From contig ML133394.1 in NCBI GenBank assembly GCA_003864495.1, positions 2,818,183 to 2,882,182 of the forward strand: a stretch of 64,000 nucleotides of DNA, given 5' to 3'. Source of the stretch: Nemopilema nomurai. Lineage: Eukaryota > Cnidaria > Scyphozoa > Rhizostomeae > Rhizostomatidae. Shown piece by piece: positions 38,806-51,400 of this stretch. Both the position numbers and the translations under genes were made by a program. Numbering within the stretch: the first letter of the stretch is position 1; every line of letters begins with the position of its first letter. The notes beneath the pieces were generated by a model. That model saw nothing but the letters and a program-made list of their open reading frames with translations, searched no databases and was not told the DNA's origin.

Positions 38806-40301
38806 TTACAACAAAAATTCTTGAAACATTTAATGTCTTGCGCTTATTCCATTTCGGCAGGTTCTTCGTGATGTCCTGATTGTACAGAGAGTACAGAGAG
38901 TTAAAAGCAATATCACTTGGGGGAAGTCATAATAGAGATAGATCTGCCAATCTTGAGCATGATCCTCCAGAAAAATTGAAAACGGTTAGGATCTAAAGAT
39001 GCGTTAAGTGCATTTGTATCATTTAGGACACCACAACAGCAGAATTGACTCAGCTAAGAAGTTGAAATTTGTTTCTCAGTAACAACATTTTCTAAAGGAA
39101 TTACTAGCAACTAAAGCTTGCGTGAAATGGACAATGTTTAGTGGTGTGGCTGAACAAACAAATGAACAAGGGAAATTTAAACCTGTCCACTTAAATTTTT
39201 GACTGCCTTCAAAATTGACTGAACAACACCTAATATTCACGCTGGATATTTGACCAGTGCATGTCAGTTAAAAGATCCAGTCGTTCTCTTAAGGGGAAGA
39301 AGTTCTATACACGAGGAATCACAGTGAAAGTAAAAAAGCCAACATATTTGTAAACGGGCTATTGGGTGATATAGAAAAATATTATTTAATCGAGTAACAA
39401 GTCTGGGTTTTTGCATTTAGCTGTACTATCAAACAGCTGTACAAGAAATGCAAAAGTCATCAGAGTACTTTCTTAATACAAAGAAGGCAAAGCCTTCGAA
39501 GCCTCTTCAGATACTCACAAAACACTCTGCCGATCTGAAATAGAGAATCGCTTGGTATTTAACTTCCAAAGCACAAAGAAGGCTAGTGAATTCAGAACTG
39601 ACTCAGTTTTTAGATTTGCAATTAAGGGACTGTAACTAAATAGACTGCCAATAGTTATTGATTCAAGTACAAGAGAAAGTGAACTTATAAGAAGCATATA
39701 ATATATGAGAAACCAGCAAAGGAGGTGAGTGCGTTGCATCTTAAAGTCTGGTAAATCTCTTTCATCTGAGATGTCAATCATCGTAATGATCAACAGAGAT
39801 ATTCACATCTCATCGAGTGAGTTTCCCTTCATAAAGATGGCCTAGGTTCTTTAGCAGCGAAGGATTTGCCAGGTATCGCCAAGATGCTGTTGTACTCAAC
39901 TTATCTGTGTTTTCTTTCACATCCTGTCAAAAAAGTTGGTATTACTTTGTCAAAATGACAGACAGTGGTTACAAGATAAATTTTTGAGATGAGATCCAGT
40001 AAATGTTTCCCTCAAAGGGTTCCCCAAGCCAGGCGAGCTTTAAAACCCAATCCACACAAACTTTCAAATAAAACTGAAATCCTATCTTTTAAAATTAGAA
40101 ATCTCCAGATGTTCAAAAAATAAATCCTACTTTACTATCAAGAAAAAAGTCATGTTACAAACAAAATTTAGCTCGAAATGTTTTGACGTGTTGTAAAAAT
40201 TGGAAATGGAGTTCTTACCATATTCTTTGTAGCATATCGACTTAAAAACTGGAAAATTCTACATATCTTTTACCTTTTGGTTAGGATTGATAAAGAAAGA
40301 C
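38806..40301. other. intergenic spacer (3' of NOP53)
   Basis: It holds the NOP53 3' UTR. A possible extra 3' exon of NOP53 near 39925 (acceptor TTTTTTGACAG in minus sense) would add only two residues before a stop. Nothing else coding was seen. Confidence 0.45.
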
Positions 40302-43300
40302 TCACCTCTTCGTTGCAGTGACAAATTCCTTGACTGTGGGCTCCTTGTATGACCGCTTATCGACATACTTAACTTTGAATTTTCGATGCGGTCTGCAAAA
40401 AAGAGATTTAATAGAAAAACTTACTGTAAAAAATTAATTATCTACAAATCACCATAAGTGACACATATTGGCCAATTGCCTGTAATTCATAAATTAATTG
40501 CTTTGAAAATATTATTGTAACGTCTTCACAAATACTCACAAACTTTTCGAATCATTACTACTACATGGCGAGCTACATCCGTTCAAGTATAACAGTGTTC
40601 AAAGGTTTTAATAACTTTATCGGTACTTTAAAGAAACTTTTCTGCTGCTGATGAAAAAGTATTCATAATGAAAGTAATAAGATAACTTATGTATAGCGGT
40701 CAAGCGAGGCGTAAATATGTGAGAAGGATTTGCAATTAAAGCGTAAGAAAATCGAGACCAAGACTTACTATCAACGACACTAAACTCCCGAAATCAGCCG
40801 AACAAGATTAGCAACTTACATCACTTTTCTCCTAGGCTCTATAAGAGAACGTTTTTCAAAGCTCTTTATTCTGTCAATGAACGGGTCTCCTTCAGGCTGC
40901 AACAAATAAACACATACATTAATGAGAGTTTTAAATATAGAAATTTTTTGAATACCCCTTGAAGCACCTTGGAGATTACTGCGCCCTTAGATATTGAATT
41001 TGTTACGATTCTATTTCAAAAACTATTCATAGAAAAGCATGATACCATTCCGAGTTCCCTAAATTGTTCAATACTATTTTCTTGACAAAACATTTCTTTT
41101 ACTATCATTTGCTTAAAACTGGCCAACGTTAAAGAATCTGTACCTATTCCATAATAAACTTTTTTTACACGACTAAGACGATGGTGGTAAGGACTGAATC
41201 GACAATGAGATATACTCAAACTTACTCTTAGTCCTCTGAATGAGCCCGCTAACTCTTCACTCAGCTGAAAATCAATCTTCGGTTCTCTGTATCTTAAAAC
41301 ATGTTAAGGAGTTTATATTTTAACCTAAGTTGTTTGTCTGTTCTGAGAAAAAACATTGAATGTTAATCCAATTAGTGGTAACAAGTAGTGCAGCAAATCA
41401 AAAGGATCTTGCGTAGAAACATTTCAAATAAAAATGGGGTTAAATTTCATATGAATTAGATAGCATTATCTTGCAACCAGAATATAACCCCAAGGCAAGA
41501 AACGATCAAAATTATGAGGGATATTTTTTCCTTTCAGCTGACTAGCAAAGGGACTGCTCTTTTTTTAGGCCAGCCCTAGCGCAGTAGAAGTTGGCTGGAC
41601 TTGCAGGAGCCGGTTTGTATGCCTGAGCGCCAAGCACAACCATTGGAGCAGAGTGATCAGGAAAACGCGAGTCCGGCTATTCAATTACCGGACACCACAG
41701 ATTCAATTAACGGACACCACAGGATGACCATTAGATCGGAAAACAAGGATACTTGAGTCTTCCTAGCCTTTTCGGTTTGAGAGATTTTCGCAAAAATAGC
41801 TCTTTCTTCTGTCTGATCTTATCAGCCTTTTTGCTCTCGTCGTCTCGGAGCTCCTTCTTCAACTTCCTTAACCTGAAAATTTCATAGAAGAATCAGAACA
41901 GTTTGCAAACAAATAAGGATTTAAAATTAATGAAATTAATATGGGAAAATCAGCGGTTTTTACGGACATCAAAAGAACTATAAAATATTTCTGCTTGGAA
42001 TTCTTTGAACGAAAATGTTTGAAATACCTAGAATATTTCCTTAGACTGAGCAAACTCTCAAAAAAATGGGCCTCGGCTCAGTATTAACTTTACATCAGAT
42101 CTAGTCCTCCTAAGAAACAGTGGCACCTCATTGTAAACTTCATTGTCCTACCACAATGTACTTGCCAAAAAGTGACATTAATTTCACTTTCAAATTTTCT
42201 TTGAAGCCTGAAAATCAAACTAATTCTCCCAATAATTCGAAAAACATTACCTGTAAATATCATTTAAACGGAGCCTTTTTGACCTTTCCTCTTCCTTTAC
42301 TCTGTCCTAGAATACAACCAATAAATTGCTGCAAGTAAGATTAAAACAGAGGCAATAAAACGACACTGAACAGGCATACTGGCTATCTAATCTAAGTCAC
42401 TTTGAACGAAATGATAAGCAAACCTCCTTTCGGCGTTCCAATTCTTTTTTTCGTTGCTTCGTGGTTTTTCTGTCATCAGGGTTAACTGTTTTTGGTAGTA
42501 TGAGAACATCCTCTTCTGGTTGCAAAACCTCTGCAAACTTCTTTTCTTCAGTTGGAATTAGCCCCTCACCCATCTCCTGAAGCCAGCTGGGCTGGATACA
42601 AAATGTTTTCAAGTAAATATTACAATGCTCCAATCATTAAAAAAAAATTGGAATTATAATTGAGAAAGGTTGCCAAAATTCACATTACATTTTTTATGCT
42701 AAGACAAAGAAAAAATGAAAATAGCTAGAAGAGCTGCAAATTGCCAAAAATATTATAGAAACATAAACATGTGGAAATAAACCTTGACTTCAAGCTTGAT
42801 ATTTTTCAAAAATTGGTGCTTTTTTTAACCATTTGAACTATGGACACCAGGATGATTTTTTACAAGTAGAAAATAAATGAAACTAACAAAAATAAATGCG
42901 TGCAAACAAAACTTTCTACACAGGTAAAAGGGTTTTTTACTTTTCTTGATTCAAAAGATTTACAACAAAATTAGATCAACCTTCTTTTTGAATTCTTCTT
43001 CTTCAAGGAACTTTAATTTATTGTGCAGCTTTTCTTTCTCATTAAGAAAAAGCTTCTGTTTTTCTAGAGCTTGGCCTAAAATGTCCTAGAAAAACAAAGG
43101 AATTAAATCAACATTCTGCCTAATCTGTGTCTGAAATTTTTGCAGCAAACATAGTTCAAAAATCTGCTGAAAAACATTCAGTCTGTAAATTACCAACATC
43201 TGGCTAAGGATATAGCGTGTGAGCCTATTGGTTTGTTCTGAAGCAAATCATCTGTACTCTTCATTCTCTTTCTTACATTGGCCATGGGCAACCTGTCATT

Positions 43301-46300
43301 TGTAAAGTTGTTATGCTACCCTCTACTTCTTTAAACATTAAGACACATTAAAAACAACACGAAGAGTCTTCAAAACATTTGAAACTAATTCACGCAAAGG
43401 AAATACAAGAAACTTGATATAGAATTTTGAGACCATATAAAAATGCTGATTGAGGCTGACTTTGATCCAAGACTCATTTTGTAGCTACAAAATGCAACTA
43501 TAAACTAGCTTTCAAGAACTAAATTTTTTCTCTTCACATACCTGATGGTCCTCATACTCTGGGTTGTAGGATGCTCCAGGATGACAAATTTCAACCGATT
43601 TAAGAGATGAAGGCTTTGCACCAACAGATTTTGGTTTCTGTGCCAAAATACAAATAAAACTAAAAATTGAAAGCAAGTCTTTTACATATTACCTTCAACA
43701 TTGACAAAATTATCTTAAAAAAAAGAGGGTAAAACTTAACAGAAAGTAACATGATGTGAAAATGCCATAAGAAATTTATAAAGCAAAGAAAACAAATATG
43801 AGCATTTGACCATCCGAACTCAAAACCCTAAATGCATTCAGCCTGTTGAAAAGTTCAAGTAATTGGGAAAATGGTTACTTGCCTTGCTTCATACCGTAAG
43901 GTTTAATAAAACTGAAAAAGTAACTTTTTATAAAAATAACCTTAGGTCGTATATCCTTTGTAGAGTCAATCCAGCTATCTCCTGAAAAGCAAAATTAATT
44001 GTCAAAACTGAGAGCTAGGAAGTGTTGTAAACAGAGAAATTCGAAATTATTGTAAATTAATAGTATGAACAAAGGCTTGGTGACAAATAGATTAGAAAAA
44101 CATACCATAAAAATTATCATTTAAAATGTTTAGCTCTTTAAAGGCTTATTTAATACATTGTTCTTTCTTGTTACTATACTTTTTGCTCTGAATGTAAAAG
44201 TTTGACGTCAGGAAAAGGTAAGTTTTTGAATAGGCAAGAAAAGGTCATGAAGTCTCCAAGAACAAATTTATTTCTGAGTGCCAATTCACAATGTAGTAAC
44301 AATAACCCCAATGATTACCTTCCACTATAGATGATCTAGCCCAAACATCAGTATTAGCTTTGACCACTTTTTCAAGTAGCATTTGTTCTTTCATCTTTTG
44401 AGATGCTCGTCTTCTTTGTAATCTTACTTTTCTGGGCACAAATTCTTCTTCATCTGAAGATTGTGCTAATTCATTTGTATCTTTTGATACCTCTGTTTTA
44501 CCTGTCTGAGCAGAACTATCTAAAAAGGCGAAATGAAGCAATATCTCTTATTTAAAGGTGAATTCTATTATGGATATACTTCTGTGATTTAGTGTTCTAC
44601 CACCAGATTATCATCCTAACATAGAGTTATTAGAAAAATAAGTTCAAAACAATAGTACCTCAACACCTCTGAACCTACTTGAATACTCAAAGAAAAGAAT
44701 ATGGGAAAAATTATGAAATTCAACTTATTTACAAACACCTTTCAGAAACTGTAACCTTAACTTTCCCTGTAACCTTAATACAAAATTGAACAAAAACAAA
44801 AGCATCCTACCATTTTCTGCCTGTGTTTTCTTTTCGATAAAGAAAAGGTCTTCATCTGTTTTTTCAGAAATAATTCCACTGAAATAAGAAAACATCCAAT
44901 CAGTTTGAGCCAATTTGAATTTATTTTTACATCCATTATATCTAGTAAATATTCAATGAATTATCTAAAAATACTATTTACCTAACAAAACTATACAAAG
45001 TTGCTTGTCTTAAATCAGACAACACAAAAAAGATTTTTTTCACTAACTTCCGTATGTATAATTTGTTGCCACCAAATTCTGGATAGTTATACCTACAAGC
45101 CATGGGTTATTAATTAATATCTATTCATGTCAATTTGACTTGTAGTTTCTGAGCAGTATTAAATATGAATTTTGCATATTTATAACTGCTATCCTAAGCC
45201 CTGTTCTTGTGCATGTTTTAATAGCAATGAGCTAAGAACAATGGAGATCGTACATTATGGCCAGGCCTTTTCGTGATGAAATTTTTGCAAAGGCGGCAAA
45301 CTGCCTGCATGGTTCAGCTTACGAGGGCGATTGGAAAATACCATTCTTTGTAGACAGAAAGAGTTCTTCTTTTCCTTGGGCTCTTCTAGAGTTAGATGTT
45401 AAGAAACGCTGATTGGTCAATTATAACCAATCACACGTTCTTCTTGTCACCCTCTAGTGGTTTTGATCTGCAACTGGCTATTTATTTTGTCAGCTTTTGG
45501 TTATTTTCCGATGTTTGCATGCTCAGAGGAGTGTTGGACGAAAAAGTACTTTAAGTATGCAAAAACTTGTTCCGCTTTTCATTGCCATTGTTAAAATTTA
45601 TAATGCCAAAAAAGAGAAAATGATGCTTCAACTCATTAACAACTTGACCTTACATATAGGAATACCGTGACTTTTAAGAACTGACAAAGAGAAAACATGT
45701 TTGACCAGCTAAGTAAAAAAATAAAAGATAAGACTTGAAATCAATCAAAGTTCGCTTTTTTTCAAGTTCTTCTTCAGAGTATGAATCATAATCTAATTCC
45801 AACTCGCTTGAAATGTTCTCTCCCTCATCCTCCCTGATGGCATCGTCTATGTTTTCATATTCTTTTGGAGCCTCAACGCAAAGCCTTTTACTTTGAGGCT
45901 CCTCTACAACAGCCTTTCGATTTTTCTCTAAATAAATATCAACAGCCCGTTCTAGTTTCAAATTGAAAACTGAGTACTGAATTGAATAATAGAGACAGCA
46001 AAAATAGCCACATGTTCGTCCTTTCTCTTGTGGATGAGAGAGCGATCGCCCACGTAAAACGAAAGGCCCAATTATGGCTTTGGTGTTAACTGTTATGGGA
46101 TTTGTACAGGGAAAGATCAGTCAAATTGTCTTCCCTCTTACCTCCACCCATCGATTCACAAGTGAATTATTGTTGTCTATTTAAAGTATCCAGTCAACCA
46201 TAAACACTTCTGAATGAGCTTTTTAGTTAGATTATGAAGTTCATGAGAAAAAGCAAACATTCAATTTCAATTAGTAGTTAAATTTCATTTTTTTTAGATT

Positions 46301-47140
46301 ATAGATAGATATACATGCAATCCTCTTCAGAAGAAATTTGAAAAAAATCAATGTGATTCAAATGTTGGGTGATATAGCCTTTGTAGATCTACAATTCGTC
46401 ACAGACAGGTAGTTTCTGTAGCTATAGAGATCATTATCAAAATACAAACTCTTTGTATTTTCCTTTTTAAAAACTTCCTAAGGCCTGGATCATTTCAGGT
46501 AAAAAATAAAGTACTGGAAATCCCACTGTCCCATCATGTGAACATATCCTCGTTTTACCATGAGCATTTCATACAGCCTCTACTTCCCTTAGCAAGCCAG
46601 CACATGTCTGGTTAGGCCAAATCCTTACTTGGCAATTTGAATCAACTCTTTAATGGTCATCGATTTTCAGTGAATGAGCAAATTTTATCTGCCATTCAAT
46701 TAATAGTGTGAATGATTTCATAGACCCAACCGATAATCTTTGATACAAAAGCGAATGCTTTATACAGGTTGGCGCCATTGCGAGCGTTATATTCGGTACT
46801 GCAGGGCAGGGAGACAAGTGTTATTTTTAAAATTATTTAACCGGTTATTTTGCAACATTTGTGATGTTTCCGCACAAATCTACGAGGTAGAAAATCATTC
46901 CCCGCGCACAAAAAATACTTTTCAGTCTCATCGCGAACTGGAGAGTGCCCATTTGGCAATTTACTGCAGCGCGTATGTGGCGAAAAGCTATTACCCAGAT
47001 CTCTCTTGTCTCCTGAGGTCATCCAAATGTTCTTCCACATCTACAATGTCAGTTTTCTTTCTCCAACTTTTCTTTCTCTTCATACTCCCTTTCTTTTTCT
47101 TACTGCCAATTTTTTCCACGTTTTCGTGTTCCTCGGCCAT
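40302..47140 (-). CDS. NOP53: NOP53 ribosome biogenesis factor (GLTSCR2/PICT1)
   Basis: A nucleolar protein of late 60S assembly that recruits the exosome helicase MTR4 for 5.8S maturation; in vertebrates it also influences RPL11-MDM2-p53. Twelve exons: 47140-46995, 44878-44811, 44519-44319, 43981-43941, 43637-43542, 43085-42981, 42591-42424, 42306-42251, 41872-41753, 41292-41226, 40896-40820 and 40392-40302. The sum is exactly 412 codons including the stop (human 478 aa). Landmarks: a Lys-rich N-terminus with WRKKTDIVDVEEHLDDLRRQ, GGIISEKTDEDLFFIEKK, the family block HPGASYNPEYEDHQ, a Glu/Lys coiled coil, KPKRLGRLKYREPKIDFQL, and the C-terminal signature PFIDRIKSFEKRSLIEPRRK plus KFKVKYVDKRSYKE. 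The last codons overlap a GTGAGT donor-like site, so the very end may be spliced differently. Confidence 0.93.
41679..41722. repeat. 22-bp direct repeat pair
   Basis: ATTCAATTACCGGACACCACAG is followed directly by a copy with one mismatch, in the NOP53 intron between 41292 and 41753. The motif is probably part of a small repeat element beginning near 41578. Confidence 0.6.
45674..45974 (-). CDS. orphan acidic open frame in NOP53 intron 1
   Basis: A same-strand open frame with coding-like composition lies inside the first NOP53 intron. It follows an acceptor (TTCAGTACTCAG) and needs phase-1 entry, whereas NOP53 exon 1 leaves in phase 2, so it does not fit as a simple NOP53 exon. The peptide is acidic with a basic patch: KLERAVDIYLEKNRKAVVEE, QSKRLCVEAPKEYEN, ELELDYDSYSEEELEKKR. 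It runs to a stop at 45674 without a good GT donor, so it would be a last exon. Function unknown; a gene remnant or an independent nested gene are both possible. Confidence 0.25.
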
Positions 47141-48429
47141 GTTGTATTATTCGTTAGCCTCGCTCAGATGATTGCTTGCCTCGACTTCAATAATTCTTTC
47201 TGGAATCAATTATTGCATAGAATCACCGCTGTACTGATTGGAAATGTAACGAATGGTTGAAACAAAGAAGGCAGGGTAAAAAATGACAACAAATCTTCTA
47301 CATCGAGAGGTAACAGCCATGCCCGGTGCATCAGACTTTTGAAGAAGCAAAGGCACTGCTTTTTTAGAAAAATGACGTCATTAGTAAAATGACATTGCTT
47401 TCGTTGGGCGACGCCATTGGTTAAGTTGTGTTGATTTCATCAAGTGCCGTTATCAAATGATGTCGTTACCTGTAAATTCTGTGGTACAGTCCAGTCGTTT
47501 AAAAGAATGCAAGCTAACATGCATTGGTAATTGTAAGAATAGTCGGTACAGTGAATTGACTCCAATATATTCGTTTTACCAAAATGTCATGGCAAAGTCA
47601 TAGAGTTTTTTATAACTCATTGTACTACTGCGCTACCATTCTACATCAAATAAAATACATGACAGTGACTCTGCTGCTTAGAAAACATTTAACGACGTGG
47701 TTTTAGTTCAATGCAACTAAAATTCTGCACAAGCTCCACCCCAATGCAATCAGCTAAACCAATACGCGTGTCTTGCACCATTAATTACACTCACTCTATC
47801 ACTCATAGCTACACTGCAGTGAATACAACATTTATTTACCTCAATAGATTATTTTGTACATTTTATCAGCTTCAAATAAAAATGGTGCTCTTACATAGTC
47901 TAATGAACACACGTTCAAATAAGTACTCTAAACTTTGAAGCCATCATTATAAAATTAATGTGGAGTTCACAAGCCAGAAAATGAACTTGCCTTAAGGACT
48001 GTGCTATTCCAAGCTTAAATTATAAAGTGGTAAGTTTGAATAGTATCAATAAAAGGTTTCTGACTTTCTTATTTTTGTGTTATAGTTCCTTTACTTAGCT
48101 TTGTGATTCAGCAGAATGAGCGTCATTTTAACTAGCTCTTTCGAACAGTCAAACAGATTTGCAAAGAGCAACAGCTATCACTAAAAAGCCAGGCTACTTT
48201 TCCTTTTGTCTCTGGTTTAGATCACGAGTGGGGCTAACAAGGAGGGCGACAATCTTTTCAAGGACAAGATTTGAAAGAGGCGTCAAAAGAAGGAAGAATG
48301 TTGGGAAGGAATTTATTATTTATAGAGGAAGATATTTACAGAGGCTTCACATGATCTTTCTGGAAGCTTACAATGATCTACAGATATTATCGTTTCGATT
48401 TTTGATCGCACCCTGGCCAGTCTCCTCTT
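47141..48429. other. NOP53 promoter and receptor 3' region
   Basis: Between the NOP53 start and the receptor stop, both on the minus strand. TTTATT near 48313 gives an AATAAA on the minus strand, a candidate poly(A) signal for the receptor. Plus-strand open frames at 46740-47260 and 48159-48467 are judged incidental. Confidence 0.5.
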
Positions 48430-51400
48430 TTAAGCAATATGTTGATCATTGTTGTGCAAGTTGGTAGCCAGCATGGAAATATAAAGACCCTCTGCTTGGT
48501 CTGCATCTACTACAGGCTTCTCGTTTTCTTGGAGTGTAACTTGTCCAAATTCACCAGCCTTGCATGGCGAAATATCTGCAGCTATGTTTGCAACGGAATT
48601 ACCACTGGGTGGGTTAGGCTCTTGTAAATAGCCACTCTCGGTACTTTCTACTTCTCTGCTGTCAGAAATCTTCTGTTCATCGAATTCAGCATCCTTGCTC
48701 AATAAACAGACCTCTGATACCGTTTTAGATGGTGCTTTAAGGTCACAGGCTGCCAGGTAATTTGTGTCCTCCTCTTCTAATACACCCATACCATTGAAGT
48801 GATCGACACCTGTGCTTGGAAACTGCATGAAATCTGAATGACCAGGTATTACAGGCGTTGAGTTTCTTCGTGTTCCGACATTAGGCTTTTTGAACGATTC
48901 GATCATCGGCGGTGCTGCACTTTCAGAACATCTTCTGTCTTGCCGGATAAACTTTTTTTGCTCAAATGGTGGTGAATTTGGTTGTGAGTTTTTTACATCA
49001 ACCTTGGCCCTTAACTGGCTGGACTGAAGGGTCTGCTTTGAATGGCTTGCTGGTCGGTGGCATATTCTTTCTGAGATTATCTTCCTCCGCGGTTCCCCCG
49101 GAGCTTTCAGCTCAGAAGGTGCAAGATATTTTTCACCCTCCTCTTCTAATATGATATTGCCATGTTTAATTAATGGGCTTGACGAAGGTGAATTCAATGA
49201 GTGTTGCAACTTTGAACTTTTGATGCTTGCCAGCGGATGATTGGCGAAAGTGAGTTCTACCGGGAGAGAGGCTCTTCGTTGCTGTTCGGAAGGTTTCTTG
49301 AACGAATTGATAACTGGAGGGAGAACATTTTCAGACATTCTTCGGCCCGCACTCATCATCACTTTTCGCTCAAGCGCAGCGTCTGAAAACAAGGAATTCC
49401 TTAAGGGCTGAAAGCAGGGTAATCCTTGAAAGTTAAATTGACTGCCTTGGTTTGAAGCGGCTTCTGGCGGTGCTGTGGATTGCTCGAGTATTTCACGAAA
49501 CACGCTCTCCTCGATTACGTCGTAAATTGCTTCATGATCTTTCTCTGGCTTCTCTCTAAAAGAAGCACAAATGTCAATGAAAGATATATCTTTGACAATT
49601 AGTGTTGGAAAACAAACGAAAAAGTTTCAGGTCGGCCTACAAAAATTTCTCTTAAACTTTTGTTACAGGAATTAGATTAGTCGCGTAATTGTCTGACTTG
49701 CCTTCTGCTCGTTCTAAGAAGTGAAGAAGCACAGCAAGATGCATGGTGCGAAACATGGCCTTGTGCATGTCAGACCTTGCCTTGCCTCAAATCGTCCTAC
49801 TTGATCTTAGAAATTCTGATTTACGCAATTTTGATTATAACTTGAAAGTTGAGTGTTCTTTCCTTGGAGTTTTGCAGAAAATATTCACAATGAAGTGCAT
49901 TCGACGTTTTTTATGTTCCGTGTTTAAATCACATTATATACCCACGATCAAAACGTTAAAAAGTAATAATGATGGTTGAAGAGAGACAACCTTCGCTTGG
50001 GACAAGCTCAGAAGGCTTTAATTCTGCTTCTAATGCAGCCCTGACATAATTACCTGCAGAGACAGTCAATTCAATGCCTCCTCTGCTTGCATTACAAATC
50101 GGCAATGTTTTTGCCTGCCTGCTTTCGGCGTTGAAAGCACCAAGGTGAACTGGGCAATGGTCAAATGATGGATTCTCTTTCCCTACTTCTGGACGTGCAA
50201 TTATCTCTGTGGAAGGACCAGCTGGCAAAGGCCGTCTGTTCAGCGGACCATGACGGACGTATACGTTCTCTGCTTTGTCACGGGGCGATGACACTCCGTT
50301 TAGAACGTTTGGCTCCTCTACACTCCGCTTTTTTCTAAGCTTCATCACTACGCAAATTGTCACCATTACAAGCAACAGGCAAGCAAAACAGCTTAAGGCA
50401 ATTATGATGGCTTGTGAATGATCGGGCTTCGAGACACTGGGGCTTGCTTGACCGAATAAATTGGGACCTCCAGTTGTTCGTGAACTTGGCTGCGTTGAAG
50501 GAATCCCACCATCTAGGATTTACCAAAGAAAGTTAATCATGACATGTTACAAATGGCTCTCTGAAGTTTGTAGCTTAACACAAACACGGTGAAAATACCG
50601 CCAAATTCAACTTAGAACAGGCTTCTAACATTTTTCATTTACCATTCCCTAGTGTAAGTGTCTTTGAAAGTGCTGCAAATTTCTTGCAAAGCATCCTCAC
50701 CCCCTTTTGATGAAGTTGAGCTTGCACTGGTAGAAATTGTCCTCGCATTGACTGCAGTCGTAGTTGAAGTTAGCCTCGTACTGACTGCAGCCGTGGTTGA
50801 AGTTGGCCTCGTACTGACTGCAGCCGTGGTTGAAGTTGGCCTCGTAGTGGCTGCAGTCGTAGTTGAAGCTGACCTCGCATTCACTGCAGTCGTTGTTGAA
50901 GTTGACCTCGTATTGACTGCAGTTGTTGTTGAAGTTGACCTCGTATTGACTGCAGTCGTTTTTGAAGTTAGCCTCGTATTGACTGCAGCCTGGTTGAAGT
51001 TGGCCTCGTAGTGGCTGCAACCGTGGTCACTGGTGAGGTCGTGATTGGCTGCGTTGTTGGAATTGCTGCAATGAGTGAATCAATTCCATTTTATTATGAA
51101 TACAAGCTGCATTCAAAGCCATGATTATGCTTTCCTTGACTATCTTTTAACTTTAGATATGCATAAAAGAACGCAGAATTAAGATCTCTAGATTTTCCAA
51201 CAAAATCGAAGTTTTCCACTTTCTTTACATTTTTGATAAATATGGCATAAGTAAATGGAGCACAACGATGATAAATACCCATACACGTAGACAAGGCAAA
51301 TAGAACGATTTTACATTCTCTAAAGCCATTTCAAGAAAGAAAAGATTCTTAGATATCGAATTCTTTCGTACCCTTTACCAAGTCGAAACGCAGCCTCAGT

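Noticed and set aside
39515..39793. Minus-strand ORF as an extra NOP53 exon
   Set aside because: The only plausible acceptor nearby (about 39925) leads to an immediate stop, and the peptide has no NOP53 similarity.
45257..45412. 52-codon plus-strand ORF starting MARPFRDEIF
   Set aside because: No splice context, no recognisable family and a length compatible with chance, although its composition is protein-like.
50658..51011. Plus-strand Val/Leu-rich repeat ORF
   Set aside because: It is the antisense of the 33-bp coding minisatellite; a repeat length divisible by three leaves several frames open. The minus strand has matching splice sites and phase.
50730..51025. CRISPR-like array
   Set aside because: The units are contiguous, without spacers, coding, and in a eukaryotic gene.
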